From contig MNCI01026937.1 in NCBI GenBank assembly GCA_015680685.1, positions 494,897-558,896 of the forward strand: a DNA stretch of 64,000 bases, in the 5' to 3' direction. The notes below the pieces were generated by a model. The model was not told the origin of the DNA. It searched no databases and worked only from the letters and a program-made list of their open reading frames with translations. Positions 42,985 to 55,138 of the stretch are shown here, piece by piece (position 1 is the first letter of the stretch; each line of letters starts with the position of its first letter). A program made the translations under genes and the position numbers. Source of the DNA: Gnetum montanum. Taxonomy: Eukaryota; Streptophyta; Gnetopsida; Gnetales; Gnetaceae.

Positions 42985-45828
42985 ATGGCACCCAAACCAA
43001 GGCATCCAAGGGACGAAGGACCATCACAACCAAGGGACAAGCACCCACGCATGGGAAGGGGACGAGGTGTGCAACCGCCAGAGCATGCAGAGGGCTCTCA
43101 TGCAACTAGGCCCTTCCGCAAAAGACTTGACATGGAATCTATTCATCAGATTCCCGAAGAGGAGATTCCCAACGAGCAATCGCTTGGGGATGAGACCCCT
43201 TAGATAGCACCATGGCTTGAGGTCACCCTGACCCAATCCTGCCTTGATGCTATCACACCACACGAGGTGCAACAAATGGTCCTCCAAGAGTTAAATTTTG
43301 GACCATTCCTTGAGAATGCGCCAGAGGATGTGAGGATCCAACTGTAGAATTCTCCAATGTGGCCAATCATCACAACCAGTGGTGAATGGTACTTAGGAGA
43401 AACTTATCTCTTCTAGATGAATCGGCAACCAGCGTCTAGAGTAAGAATCAAAGACATTTATGTCTCTTACTCTTCAGAGGTGATAGCGTAGGCTCTAGGG
43501 TTGCCCAAAGCCAGGGCAGATGTGGTAGAAATTCCAAAGCAGGCCAATCCAGAGGTAAAGGTGCAATGGACCAGATGGTGCTATGGGGTAGAGCATAAGG
43601 AATTCGGCTCCTTGACCATGGTGGAGAGAGTGTACTCCAAGATCGCATCTTACCACCTAAACCCAACGATAAGACCCAGCAAAATCATAGCCTTCTCCAC
43701 TCGTGCGTGTGCCACCTTGAGTGGGAAATTTCCCATGAGTCTTCCATAGCTGTTGTTTTTGGAGATTGAAAAGAGGTTCACTAAGAACGAACGTGGAAGA
43801 TGAGCTCTCCCCTTTCCCTGCCTCATCCAAAATTTGTGCAAATGGGTAGGGATAGCATAATATTCCAATGATATAATTCGATGCACCACAATTGCCTCAT
43901 GGTAAGAGATGATGAGAGACAAAACTCCTACCACCACACAAATAGAGGAAGAGTAGCAACCACCTCCACCATTGGTACAAACAATGTAGCCAAGCTCGCA
44001 AACCATGGCAGAATACATTCACGAGATCTGGGAAAGGCTCTTGAGCCAGCAAGAGCAGTCTAGCAAGACTGGTGAAGGAGAAGACCCATCAGTCTATTGC
44101 CCTGCCATGAGCCACCTGAAGCAAGTGGCTCAATGAATTAGCTTTCTTGAAAGGGTAGGGCCAATATTCTCCACTGCCCAAGCACAAGTTTCAACAAGAA
44201 TAAATCCAAGCATCCAAGATGTATCAACATCAACCCAACAGTTATTCCCCAAAATCTCAGGGAATGTTGCTACCTTCTCGGTATGCTTGGAAGATGGTGA
44301 AGGGGCGATGGTCCTAGTGATGTAGCACCATGGATAGGAAGTGGTTGCTGACATAATCACTACGACTCTCAATGCACCGGCAACACCTGTACCAAACATT
44401 CATAGACTACAAGATGTACAGGTGTCTGCCAGAACTTCACGTAGCTAGATTGACGTAGCCCAACATGAAGAGCTATTGGACCGACTAGTGGAAACTGGGC
44501 AACTACTTCCAGATGTCTTCGACCTTCTAGAAAACATTACTACAACCCAGTCGGAGCTGCTCTCGACAAGGGGCAAGAGCATCATCTTGGAAGGGCAACT
44601 CGAAGCTACTCAAGTCACTTGCCAGCGCTTGGCAATTGAGGTAGCCCAATTAAGAGCCTAGCTTGCCGATCTAGCCATCCTCAACCATGAAATCACTAGA
44701 GATGAAGCTTTTCAATAGCTTCAACTTAGACTTCATATTGTTGAGGATGTGTGGAAGACAGCGATCCTTGACAAGTCCATAGCAGACGCCCGAGCGTATC
44801 ACTTAGAGAAGGACTTGACGGAGGTTTAGTAGGAGAACATGCGGTTAACCGTTGAGGTTCATTGCCTGTGCAATGTTGGTGTAGAGAACGAACACATGAA
44901 AACTTTCATCCACCGACAGCATAAGGAGCTAGCCAGGGTGAACGCTGACATAAGAAGGTTGGCTACTAAAAATTGAAATTTGTCAATGAAGAAGGTTTGG
45001 GGATTGCGACAGAAGTATGCAATCAAAATTGCCGCTTGGAAGAACAAGGCCCTGAAATTTGAAAAAGTTAAAAATCATTACAAGGACCAAGTGGGATTGC
45101 AGAAGGAGGTAAATGAGAAGCACATTCAAGTCGCCAAAGCCAAGATGAACCAAGCGCTCCAGCAGCTGCAAGAAGGAGGCAATGTATGGCATTCTATTTT
45201 CAATGGTTTGAACGCCTATAACAAAGTGAAAATCTACCTAAATGAGCTGCAAATTGAGGAGATGACAAAATACATGGAGTTGGCCAACCTTTGATATGCA
45301 AACCTAGCTATGCTCACATTCGGGAGATCGCGATCAGAATTGGAAAAATAAGTGGCCGCCTCGTATTCCTTATACAAGGGAGAGTTCTAGGTGCACAAAG
45401 CAACAAAGCAGAAGTTGAAAATGGCAAATCTGGAACTTGAGGTTCTCTGCACAAGCTTTGAAGGCCAATGTATCGTCTTGGAGGACCTGGGCCAAAGAAT
45501 GAATGACTACTAGTAGCTGCAAGCATCAATCTGAGTGTTTGACATCGAACACAAGCAGTTTGTAGCCTAGTTTGTCAACTTAAAAGAACTCTTTCTGGCA
45601 CTGCCATACCTTTGGGAAGTTCCAGTTCCAGCACACATTGGAGAATTTTCTTGGACCATGAATAACCCCATAAGCAAAGAAGAAAAGATGAGGGCTCTCT
45701 TGGGGGCTTTCTGGCTACCTCCAGAAGTTGCAGTTGTCGCGAGGCAATCGTCATTCACACCACCACCAATGCATGGGCCAGAGGCTGGAGAAGGTCCATC
45801 AGAACCACTACCCCTAGGGACGGTGTGA
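42985..45828 (+). pseudogene. Third ORF of element B (Athila-type extra ORF, coiled-coil)
   Basis: From ATG (MAPKPRHPRDEG) to TGA, 947 codons keep one frame with no net indel, though about 27 stops occur. The N-terminus is basic and Pro-rich. Residues near 170-300 (YGVEHKEFGSLTMVERVYS ... LNPTIRPSKIIAFSTRAC) form a globular part resembling the putative plant transposon protein domain of Athila third ORFs. Residues about 500-850 are rich in Glu, Lys, Gln and Leu and should form coiled coil (LATKN.NLSMKKVWGLRQ; QVAKAKMNQALQQLQEGG). No signal peptide or membrane segment is seen, so an envelope role is not supported. The biochemical function is unknown. Confidence 0.75.
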
Positions 45829-46070
45829 TCTTCTCTAGCAATTTTATGCATCATTCTACATAGCAAAGGCTCTAGGACCAGTGAGGTGTTCAATTTTGTC
45901 TCTGAACATAGCCATTTTTTGTAATTTTCTCTCCTCTGTAACTCGAGCACTTGGTCAATTTCATGTTGTGTCATGTGTGTGTCATGTATGTGTTTAAGTC
46001 ATGTGTGTTGTAAATAAGAATCCATACCTTCCAAGTTGTAAAGTAACTCGAGGACGAGTTTTTCGTCAAT
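45829..46070 (+). other. Non-coding tail of B before the PPT
   Basis: Short region with TGTGT-rich sequence and a CTCGAGGACGAGTTTTTCGTC block. Element A has a related block at 47085-47130 (AATTTAAGGATGAGTTTTCA). I see no gene. Confidence 0.6.
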
Positions 46071-46080
46071 TGTGGGGGTA
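46071..46080 (+). promoter_or_regulatory. Element B polypurine tract
   Basis: TGTGGGGGTA directly before the 3' LTR. A has GTGGAGGTAT at the same place (47131-47140). Confidence 0.7.
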
Positions 46081-46978
46081 TAATGAAGTTTCATTAAGTC
46101 ATGCATCGACTGGGCCACGTATACGCGGCCACATCGACATGGGCCTGTCGACGTAGCCTTCCTACATCGACATGGCGCTATTTACGTAGCCACCTATCTT
46201 GACCTATAAATAAGAGGGCCTTTCACCTCTTTTAGGCATCTTTCAATTAGTTGTAGTGAAGCTCTTGTAGGTTGTTCTTGCAGGAGATAGAATATTTTCC
46301 AATTGCCTGCAATAGGTCTATGAAATATAATTGGCTCTTTATTCGAGCGTTGATGTATCTAAGCCCATTGGCGTGATAGCAATAAAGATGAACTATTAAA
46401 GCATTCCTTGTAGCATTTGGACTTAGCTATTTTATGCATTTAGTAGTTTAATATGTTTATGCTTTGTTAATTACTTGCTAATTACTTAGGTTCTTGTTAT
46501 TATTATTTTAATTGCTATTGTTCATTCATAATTCGTAAAGGCCATAAGTATGACCATATCGAATGTAAATCAAACACTTGGTAAACCCATGACACTTAAT
46601 GTCTTGTAACCCAGAAGTGTTAGGAGATGCTCAAAACGTGCTCGAAAGATGGAACTAGATACTTATGCTAGGAATAGTTAGAATACAAGCTAGGATAATT
46701 AGAGATTAGATAATAGTTTATTCCTTACTTTTCATACCTTAATTAGCTGCCAAACGATAAGTAAAAAGCTATAAAAATCATTAGCCGTAATCTCACTTAA
46801 CCATCATAAACAGAACATCACAAGTGAGATTAGGAAGACAATGACTGTTCTAACCCAAGGTTTCACTAGTTAGAGTCTAGTGTATGTTAAGTGCTTATAG
46901 TCTACGGAATTCGATTAGGTCACGTGTGAATGCCCTTGATTCATATGATTGGGCGTAGGGGTACCTAGTCGTTCATCA
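46081..46978 (+). repeat. Element B 3' LTR
   Basis: Starts TAATGAAG, where the 5' LTR has TGATGAAG, so the terminal TG has mutated to TA. Ends GTTCATCA. TATA box at 46205-46212. U3 keeps CACGTATACGCGGCC and TGTCGACGTAGCC, better preserved CpG sites than in the 5' LTR. Followed by GGCAT. Confidence 0.92.
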
Positions 46979-46983
46979 GGCAT
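46979..46983. repeat. Target-site duplication of B, right copy
   Basis: GGCAT, identical to 16756-16760. Confidence 0.85.
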
Positions 46984-47143
46984 GAACACCAATGTTGTAA
47001 TATGCTTTTAGATCCTTTCACCAGGCACTTTGATTCTATCATCCCGTTTCACTGTTAGTGTCATTCAGTCAATAATCCTATACCTTCCCAAGATTTTATA
47101 AGGAATTTAAGGATGAGTTTTCATTCAATTGTGGAGGTATCAT
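46984..47143 (+). other. Element A resumed: end of 3' region and polypurine tract
   Basis: Contains CCTTCCCAAGATTTTATAAG and a GGATGAGTTTTCATTCAATTG block, then GTGGAGGTAT, parallel to the B sequence just before its 3' LTR. The 3' LTR of A should start here, but element H begins at 47144. H therefore inserted at or within a few bases of A's PPT/LTR junction. Confidence 0.65.
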
Positions 47144-48757
47144 TGTGGTGACCGAAATCATCGGCGTCTGGCTAGAAGGGAAAAAAACAAACACCGAAAG
47201 ATTGCCAGAGAGACACAGCTGACCCTACCTTTGTGTGAGGGCAAGCTAGAAAAGAAAACAAAGGCAGAGTGCCTTGGATGATCTGCACACAAATCAACCA
47301 AGGACGTCCTCAAGTGTAAGTTATGGCTTGCACTGGGGTTATTGTAACTAGTGATGTACGAAATGTAAATAGAGTTTAAAACTACGATTGCGTATACAAA
47401 ATCGTAAAAGCAAATTTAAAGTAGAGTAAACAATATACTAGTAGACAAAATGAACTGTATTGTATTACTTAGAAAGAATGTGCACCGGTCAAAGCGTAGC
47501 TGTGCATGTGGATGGCAAGTCAAGCGCTAAGCCCCCAGGTGATGTGTTTCAAAGGTGCTTGGATGCTAGGAGTCACGTGCACCCAAGCATCCAAAGCTGC
47601 TAGTTAGTGCTTCCTAAGTTGTCAACCTTCAAAATTGCCAACCCTGTTTATGTGAATTTATAGGGTATTTATAAGGTTTTCCTAGACTTGAGTGCGGAAC
47701 TCATGGATGGAATCAACAACTGAGAAATGAGAGGAAAATGGATCATGTGACATGTGTTTAATGGATAGCTATGTGTGAATTGGATGTGTGTAGGCAAGCT
47801 ACGTTTTTGACTAGATGCATAGTATCTTATAGCGTGTGTTGGCTTACGCAAGCTACCTTAAGCCCATGGAAGCACATACAATTTGAAGGCATAAGAGCTC
47901 GACAAGCCCACAAATGGTAAATATTTACAATGAAAATGATGGTGTACAACAAGAGAAATTGATTCCACCTCGCCTGGAACTTCTCGATCCATGGATTGAC
48001 TACTGCATGGTGCTAATGTGAGTGGTCTATGACTATTTGAGGTATTTCTGCCTCACACAAGCTCCCAACATGAGTTTATTTTATCTTGGCATGTCCTCAG
48101 CGTGTGTTTGGCATGCCTTTAACCAGGCATGATCAATACTCACACTGTACTCATGCTGCCAGTGTGACCTCAGCGTGACCTTAGTGTGACCTGAGGAAAA
48201 TGATACATTTCACACTAATTTTTGATCTTTGAAGCTTTTTTTGAAGTGCAACAATTTCCTAGTTGTAATTGACCCTGAGAGTGAATTGCATGTTGAAAAC
48301 TAAGCTTGAGTGTGTCTTGATTTAAGCCACATTTGGTAGCTCACGTTAGACTCACAATGTCAGCGTGACCTCAGCGTGAGCTTAGCATGAGTGAAAAAAT
48401 TTGGTGATTTTGAACCTAAAATCTAGAATTCTAGAGGCTGGGACTTGAAATTATCAGTAGTGAATCTTGAGGATGACTGGAACCTTTGAAATCAGCCATT
48501 TCGACTCAATTTTGAGGCTCTCAGAGTTGGTCACACTGGACTCATGCTGCCAGCGTGACCTCATTGTGACTGCAACGTGAGTGAGAAAATTTGTATAATT
48601 TGGCCCAAAATTTGCACCCTCGAATACTAAAATTTGAAGTGGATAATAACAGCCCTATGAAGATGACTTGCACCCTCAGAGTAGATGGCTTGCACCCTCA
48701 GATTAGACCATCTTTGACTCAATCTTGAAGTCATTGGAGTTACTCATGCTGAGGGTA
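47144..48757 (-). repeat. Element H 3' LTR, start deleted
   Basis: The end GGTCACCACA on the minus strand matches GGTCAACA of E. The sequence follows the E LTR in reverse complement through the TATA box (47666-47673) and the CAGCGTGACCT arrays (48110-48600). Near 48757 it jumps to sequence upstream of the E polypurine tract, so about 125 bases of LTR start plus the PPT are missing. Confidence 0.78.
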
Positions 48758-49890
48758 GGCATGATCAACCCGAGAGGCATCGACAAAGAAGTACAAAATA
48801 GCATGATCAACCAAGTACCAAGCATTGTTCGTCAGCCTATGGCTACATGTCATCGCAATGTATTTCAAAAGCACATGGGATTAGGGAAATGTAGTTCAAG
48901 ATGCAAGGGGATTGGTTGTAACCGGGGAAATCAGGAGTTGATCAAAGGTTATAATTGCTGTTGGAATTGTGGGAGAGGAATGCTCTCATGTGAACAAGCC
49001 ATGTTTTAGTCCTTGTCGATAGTCAATGTTTAGCAGACTCAGAACCAAGGCATAGGAAGTGTGTTCTTTGGAGAAAATGGGAATCTTGTAGAGTGTTTAC
49101 AGGAGCTCGTTGTAAATAGCCAAAGCCATGCAATGATGTGCAACATGCTCATTTGAGACACAAGTGTGACTATTTTTCTAAGATAATTTCCTTCCCGCTT
49201 GGTCGTTGGTCTATGATGTCAATGGGGTCATGAGGACCTTTTCCATGCATTTTTCTCTTTTATCTTTTTGCTCTCTTTTTTTGTTTATTTTTCTTTCCCC
49301 ACCCCCTGGCCCTTTTTTTATTTTTACTTTTTTTGCACTTTTTGGAAGAGCTTATTTTCAGTGCTATACTCGTGCTCATGTGTTTGCATTTGTATTATGT
49401 ACCGTGTACTACATTTTGCATTGCAACTATCATAGTGTGCAACAATGTATCAAGAGCTTTGGGGTGAGTAGAATGTATTCAGGGGGTGTAATTGAATAAC
49501 ATAAGGGAAACATGATGGGGAATATGGAATATATCAGGAGTCGGGAATGTACTTATGAATAGATTGATTAACCAAGTTGTGTGCATCAGGACGAATGTGA
49601 TACCTTGTCATCATGATGAAGTGCATCTGTGCACGAACACCTTAGGTGTGTCATCCTGCAAACAAAACTCAAAGAAGACAAGAAAACCACAAATGATTCG
49701 GTTAGCTAAGCACTTTAAACTTGAAAATAGATAAGGAGATGGAGCCACCATGTGCAATTTCAAAGCAGATAGAATCATGAACAACATCAGCTTCATTAGG
49801 GTTCATGAGACAGATTATGCAGCAAGTTTTTTGTGGAATGGGTATAGCCAATCACAACAACATATCTTTTCAAGTATTGCCTAGTTGTTA
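48758..49890 (-). other. Non-coding segment of H between integrase array and LTR
   Basis: Reverse-complement counterpart of 5486-6640 in E, including a CCCC/TTTT-rich tract near 49252-49340 and the 61-codon ORF. No retroviral domain. Confidence 0.6.
49611..49796 (-). CDS. Small 61-codon ORF, unknown function (H copy)
   Basis: Same length and start and stop positions as 5569-5754 in E, with about 49 of 61 residues identical by eye. Open in both decayed elements. It may be a real small ORF or chance. Confidence 0.3.
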   Translation of the reverse strand: MKLMLFMILSALKLHMVAPSPYLFSSLKCLANRIICGFLVFFEFCLQDDTPKVFVHRCTSS

Positions 49891-49894
49891 ATGA

Positions 49895-50180
49895 TGTCGC
49901 CAATTTATAGTCTTAGTAGACTATTGTGAGTTAGCTTCACATCATAACCCTTTGGATGGTGCTAGTTTAGCATCGTAGCAGATGGTGTAGTGCTAGTTTA
50001 TAGTCATAGTAGACTGTGAAGAGACAAATGTGGAAATTTAGTGTCATACTGGATAGAGCTCTATGGTGTTAGTTTACTATCATGACTCCAGGACACATTG
50101 TGGTACCAGTTTCAAGTCATAGCCCCAAGACCATTCTATGGTATCAGTTTTAGGTCATGATGCTAGGACTGTTATGTACC
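49895..50180 (-). repeat. AGTTTA minisatellite after H integrase
   Basis: About seven degenerate units with TAGTTTATAGTC, TTAGTTTACTATCATGA or CAGTTTTAGGTCATGA cores, at 40-50 base spacing. Counterpart of the arrays at 5140 and 22080. Confidence 0.8.
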
Positions 50181-50189
50181 TCAAGTTCA

Positions 50190-50925
50190 TCAGACATAGT
50201 ACTGTTTCAGGTACAGGTGATTTTTGGAATTAGCAAGCTCGTTCCTATCCATGTTAGCAAGTTTGAATGCTCCATTATTGTATGCCTTGGTGATTGAGTA
50301 AGGCCCTTCCCAGTTAGCTGAGAATTTATTTGGATGTTTGTGGACAACCTTAAGGACTAGGTCTCCTTCCTTTATCGAGCACTTATGCAGATTGTGTTTG
50401 TGTTGTTGCCATTGTTGTTTTTGGTACCACTCAATCTGATCAAGCGTTCGTATGCATTCCTCCTCCACCGAGTCAAGGTTAGCAATGCACAGTTCATTAC
50501 TTTGGCTTTCATCGAGGAGGCTTGAGAGAGCTATCTGCAATGAGGGAACCTGTAACTCCAAAGGTAAAACAGCTTCAAATCCATATACGAGACTATATGG
50601 AGTCTTACCTGTAGATGTTCGATGTGTTGTTCTGTATGCCCATAATGCTTAGACTAATTGTTCATGCCATTGCCTCTTGCTCTGATTTAGCATCTTTTTA
50701 AGCACCATGATGACAATTTTGTTTGTAGCCTCCACTTGACCATTACTCTATAGGTAGTAAGGTGACGAGAATGCATGCTTTGGGTGCTATGTGCCCTCCA
50801 CAAAGTCCTTCATGAACTTTTTCTACAATTGTTTGACCATCGATGCTACTAATGCACATCAACAGAATGCCTTCATAGGATTTTCGACACAATGTGTCTC
50901 CTATTAATGCATATTGCCGAGAGCA
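50190..50925 (-). pseudogene. Element H integrase with the catalytic core deleted
   Basis: The C-terminal domain (50561-50190, FSANWEGPYSITKAYNNGAF) and the glutamate-side segment up to about 50775 remain. The sequence then jumps to the zinc-region start (50780-50925, HxGLCGGH equivalent). Compared with C, about 430 bases are gone, covering both catalytic aspartates. This integrase could not act. Confidence 0.82.
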
Positions 50926-50928
50926 TTT

Positions 50929-51729
50929 TCACATTGCATCTTTTTGAGAATTTGTCAAATCTTGTGGAGGTTCACCTTGTAGAAGGTACTCTTTTATGTC
51001 ATTGTACCATTCTGTTGCATGTGTTGTGTTAATGAATTCTATGGGAATTTCATCAAGAGTGTCAGTTATAGGTCTGGCACAATTTGTTATCAAACTAGAC
51101 AATGCATGGAACATTTTAGGTGTCATGTTTAGGGCTAGCATAGCCAGTGCATCAGCAATGGTGTTTTCGCTTCTAGGGACATGTTGTATGTCCACGTCTA
51201 CTAATTACTTCAGTAGATGTTTGGTCAAATCACAATATGGTTGCCAGTGGAGAGCCTTGTGTGCGTAAACCTTAGTGACTTGATTAATGAGTAACTGTGC
51301 ATCGCCTCGAACTACAAGATGTGTGATTCCCAAAGTCAATGCTACCAGAAGACCTCTAAGAAGACTCTTGTATTCTTCCACGTTGTTGGTACAAGGAAAG
51401 GTTAATCGGTAGGCAAAGGGTTGAATTTCTCTGGAGGGATATGTTAAAATGGTTGTAGCACTTCCTCCTCGGGAAGTTGAAGCTCCATCGAAACAAAGGA
51501 TTACCTCGTAGTTATCAGGTACGACATCTATACTATTAACATTCTCATCTAGGAATTCAGGATTAATTATTGCTTGATCATGTGTTGGCAAGATGGTCAA
51601 CTGTGTGACTAGGGCTTGACCTTTTGTGGAGGATTGAGCAACATAGTGTAGGTCAAACGCCGCGATCATTGCTTTCCATCTAACTATCCTACTTGAACCG
51701 TAAATATTGTTAGTGATGGCTCGTAACAC
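50929..51729 (-). pseudogene. Element H second (archaeal-type) RNase H
   Basis: Motifs CFDGASTSRGGSATT, TNNVEEYKSLLRGL, VVRGDAQLLI and NTIADALAML match those of C. The third motif has GDAQ for GDSQ, which keeps the Asp. An in-frame TAG near 51208 splits the domain. Supports Tat-lineage placement. Confidence 0.82.
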
Positions 51730-51769
51730 ATTATTCTTGCAAATGATATAGACCTGATTACGAAAGAGA

Positions 51770-53241
51770 TAATGCCGTCATTTCTTCAAGGAGAAAACAA
51801 GGGCAAGGCATAATTTCTCCACGTCATTGTATCATTTTTCATAGGTGATTAGAGCATGGCTTAAGTAATAAATGGGGATCTCAATTCCATCTTTACATTT
51901 TTGGCAAAGCATCGATGCAATGGAAGAATTGGAGTTTGCAAGGTAGATGTAGAAAGGTTTATCACTATGTGGGGGATAAACTATTGGTAGTTGTGCCAAC
52001 TCTTGCTTTATGTTCTCAAATGCTTCCTAGCACTATTCAATCCATTGTAAATGCACCTCCTTTCATAGAAGGTGTTGCATAAGACTCAACTTATCCATCA
52101 GTTTTGCGATAAAGCATCTAATGAATTGCAGCCTACCTTGTAGACACATAGTTTGGTAAGGTCATGTTAATTATTACCTTAACTTTGTTAGGATCTACTC
52201 ATATCCTTGTTTTAGAGACTACGAAATCGAGCATTTTGCATGTTTTAACACCAAATACATACTTCTTTGAATTGAATCTGAGGTCATGTTTGAGACAACG
52301 TTTAAGCACCAAATCCAGATCTTTTACATGTTGTTCGATTGTTTAAGATTTGACCACAATGTCATCAACATAATCATTGAGCAAATTGAGCATGTAATCA
52401 CTAAATATATGTCATTACTTGTTGATACGTAGCACTTGCATTTTTAAGACCAAACGGCATCATCATATAGCAGAATGTGCCCCAAGGTGTCATGAAGGTT
52501 GTCTTGAGTTGATGTTCTGGGTTGATTCTTATTTGGTTGTATCTTGAAAATCCATCCATAAAGGATAACAGTGTATGCCTAGCAGTTTTGTCAATAAGTT
52601 GATCGATACTAGGTAGCGGGAAGTCATCATTTATAGTGGCTAAGTTAAGATCACGGAAGTCAATGCATATGCGTATACTACCATTCTTCTTAGGGACTAC
52701 AACAATGTTTGATAGCCAGTCAAAATAATCAACAGCTTAGATGAAACCAACTTGGTAGAGCTTTGTGATTTCAGCACGGACTGCTAACGCCACTTCAAGT
52801 CTAACCTTTCATGCCTTTTGCTTCACTGGTTTGATTTTTGCATCAAGAATGATGTTGTGTTGGAAAATTCAGGGGTCTAATCCTCACATGTCGGTATATG
52901 ACCATGCAAATGTTTTTATATTATCTTTCAGTACTTGAGTGATGTCACTGACAAGTTGTGAGTCCAGTAGGGCACTTAATTTCAATGTTCTAGTTTCACC
53001 ATCAGATGTGGTAATGGGGACTTCAACAAGGGGATCTTCAGTGATATTATCGGCCTCTAGATCTAAAGTCTTAGCCACATTTTGAGAATAGTCCAATGTT
53101 TCCTGAGTGGAGGCTATTAAATTAGTATAAGCATATGGGTCTAGATCCAAGGATTCTAGATTAATTTCTCATTTTACCTCCCCATATGGTCCACTAAGAG
53201 ACAATGTTGAAAGGATATTCTTGGTGGCCATGTGCTTGCTC
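51770..53241 (-). pseudogene. Element H reverse transcriptase and RNase H, decayed
   Basis: Minus-strand RT motifs include NDYVDDIVV near 52370 and the FSGYNQIRINPE-equivalent near 52530. RNase H sequence is at about 51780-52000. Several frameshifts and many stops; no frame is open for more than about 90 codons. The upstream segment 53150-52884 is the N-terminal extension seen in C at 25990-25716. It begins at the conserved acceptor. Confidence 0.78.
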
Positions 53242-53262
53242 CTACCAATTTAAACCATGGGC
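53242..53262 (-). promoter_or_regulatory. Predicted sense-strand splice acceptor of H
   Basis: Minus strand TTGGTAG then GAGCAAGC and, a few bases on, ATG. This is the counterpart of 26003 in C. The pyrimidine tract is weaker than in C. Confidence 0.45.
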
Positions 53263-54329
53263 GAAGTGAGTGACATTTACTTGACGAAGGTGTTGTTAAA
53301 TGTAAATGAGCATTTATGTATTGATGAAATTGCAGAACGTAGTGGTAGTTTAGTGTCATACCTAGACCATATGGCAGTTTTAGGCCATACCAGGCAAGTA
53401 ATATTCATGTCACATTGTATCATGAATAAGTGTACAAAACATTACTAATTTCTATGTTTTGTGCAAACAATGAATTTATGGGATTTTAAAGTCTTATGAA
53501 TTTTCATGTGCACCACTAGGTTATATATATATATTTTCTTTTTTGAATTTGCATCATTCTGTTTTGATTTTAAATTTTCTCCTTTCCCCCCCTTTTTTTT
53601 ATTTTTTTCCATCTTTAATATTTTGGGCTTATCTCCAGAGAATGAGATAATGAGGAACGCTAGGTAAGAATGAAGCAAAGATGATGTAAATAATAATATG
53701 AAAGCAAAAGTTAAACATGAACATGGTAAATTGAATAAATAAAAATAAAGATAAATAAAATAAAATAAAATACAAATAAATTAAATTGAGAATGAAAATA
53801 AGGGTTAAAAAGGGGTTTTGAGATACAAAGGCATCATTTGTGTTAGCGTGAGTTTCGTGGACGTTGAGTTGTAGCGTGAGCAAGCTAGAGAGTGCAACAT
53901 GAGCATCAGCATGAGTTTTGTGGGCGTTGAGTTGCAGCGTGAGCAAGCTAGAGAGTGCAGCATGAGTTGCAGTGTGAGTCATGGACCAGCAATGAAGGGC
54001 AAAGGGAAAACAAGTTAGGGCAAAGGGAAAAGGCAAGCGAATCTGGTGTTCATGGAGGAGAGTGAAGAGCTACTTCAGCATCTCCCTCAAGCCATAATTC
54101 CAGCATGGGATAGAACTCTACGTAGGTTTGTTTCCTCTTGTTTCTCTCTAGCATTTTATGCACAGCATTAGTTTGGGCAGGGTCTCTCATGGCCGCTATT
54201 TTCTGTTGTTTTCTTAGTGTGATTTTGGGTTTTTTTTTCTACCGCGTTGGATCAAGATCGTTTGCTATGTTTTTCTTTCCTCGTTTGGGGGAGGGGGGGG
54301 TTTAAAGCTTGTACTAGGATTTATCTTTT

Positions 54330-54790
54330 GCCAACTAGGGAACATTCAACATGAGCACATTGACGTAAACCTAGCGTGAACACTCAGGGCATCGTGAGTC
54401 CAGGGTAGCGTGAATGCAGGGTAGCATAAGTGCAAGGCAGTGTGAGCTCAGGGAAACATGAGCTTCCTAGGTAGCGTGAGCTTAGGGCAACATGAACACA
54501 GGGACGCTCAACCTGAGTGCTAGGGGAAACCCCCAGCATGAGTTGCAGGAAATAGGCAGCGTGCGTTTCTTGGGCAGAGGTAGCGTGTGTGCCGAGAATA
54601 GGCCCAGCGTGAGTGATAGGAGAAACATCAGTGTGAGTTCCAAGAACAAGCCCCAGCATGAATGCGTTGAGGGGTAGGCCCTAATGTGAGTGCCAAGGAA
54701 CACCTAGCATGCTCACACAAAGGAAACCACAGTGTGAGTTTAGGCGTGTTCAGCGTGAGTACATTAGGCATGTGCAGCGTGAGTGACGTG
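54330..54790 (+). repeat. AGCGTGAG array in intron 1 of the H antisense gene
   Basis: Around 18 units of 20-30 bases with core (A/C)AGCGTGAG(T/C), decayed forms CAACATGAG and CAGCATGAG, and AGGG spacers. A related stretch (53840-53985) lies before exon 1. The motif is the one that fills the E/H LTR. Confidence 0.82.
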
Positions 54791-55138
54791 GGTGCCCTCC
54801 CATGCACAGCATTTCCTTTTTGTTTGGGTTTCTTTTCTTTTTGTTTTTGACATGTTTTTCCTTATTTGACCTATGTACAGGCCATGCAATTCAGTTTTTG
54901 CTAGGTTCAGTGTCCACTGTGCTTTGATTTTATGTTGCTTGTAATAAACTATTTTGTAAAAAATTTTAATGTAACCCCAGCAAGTGTTAAATATACCAAA
55001 TAAATATTGATGTCCTTGTCTCATGCGGTGAGGCTATGTATTTAAATATTATTTATGTGTGTTTTGGTTTATGTGATTTCATACTATTTTGAGCACTTGG
55101 ACTCTTTACTTACCTAAGGTTTTGGCTATATGCAAGAG
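54791..55138 (+). other. Rest of intron 1 of the H antisense gene
   Basis: T-rich sequence without a motif array, ending in the acceptor before exon 2. No gene on either strand. Confidence 0.5.

Larger units (their letters stand above)
16761..46978 (+). mobile_element. Element B: complete Athila-like retrotransposon hosting C
   Basis: B has a 5' LTR (893 bp), primer site, gag, protease (split by C), RT/RNase H, integrase with hydrophobic tail, spacer with U3-like promoter, third ORF, polypurine tract and 3' LTR (898 bp). GGCAT duplications on both sides show a clean insertion into A. Without C and its duplication, B is about 13.2 kb. Its post-insertion pol half keeps one reading frame for 3.6 kb. 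Confidence 0.92.
8396..47143 (+). mobile_element. Element A: Athila-like LTR retrotransposon, base of the nest
   Basis: A comprises a 5' LTR tail (8396-8694), primer site, gag, protease, RT, RNase H, integrase and a long 3' region. Element B interrupts it at 16761-46978, and it resumes at 46984-47143. Its 3' end meets element H at 47144, so its 3' LTR should lie to the right of H, outside the window. The start of its 5' LTR should lie to the left of E, also outside. The third ORF that follows integrase in B is not found here. Confidence 0.75.

Noticed and set aside
42985-45828. Envelope glycoprotein
   Set aside because: There is no signal peptide, membrane span or cleavage site; the C-terminal half looks coiled-coil. 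Only the position is like env.
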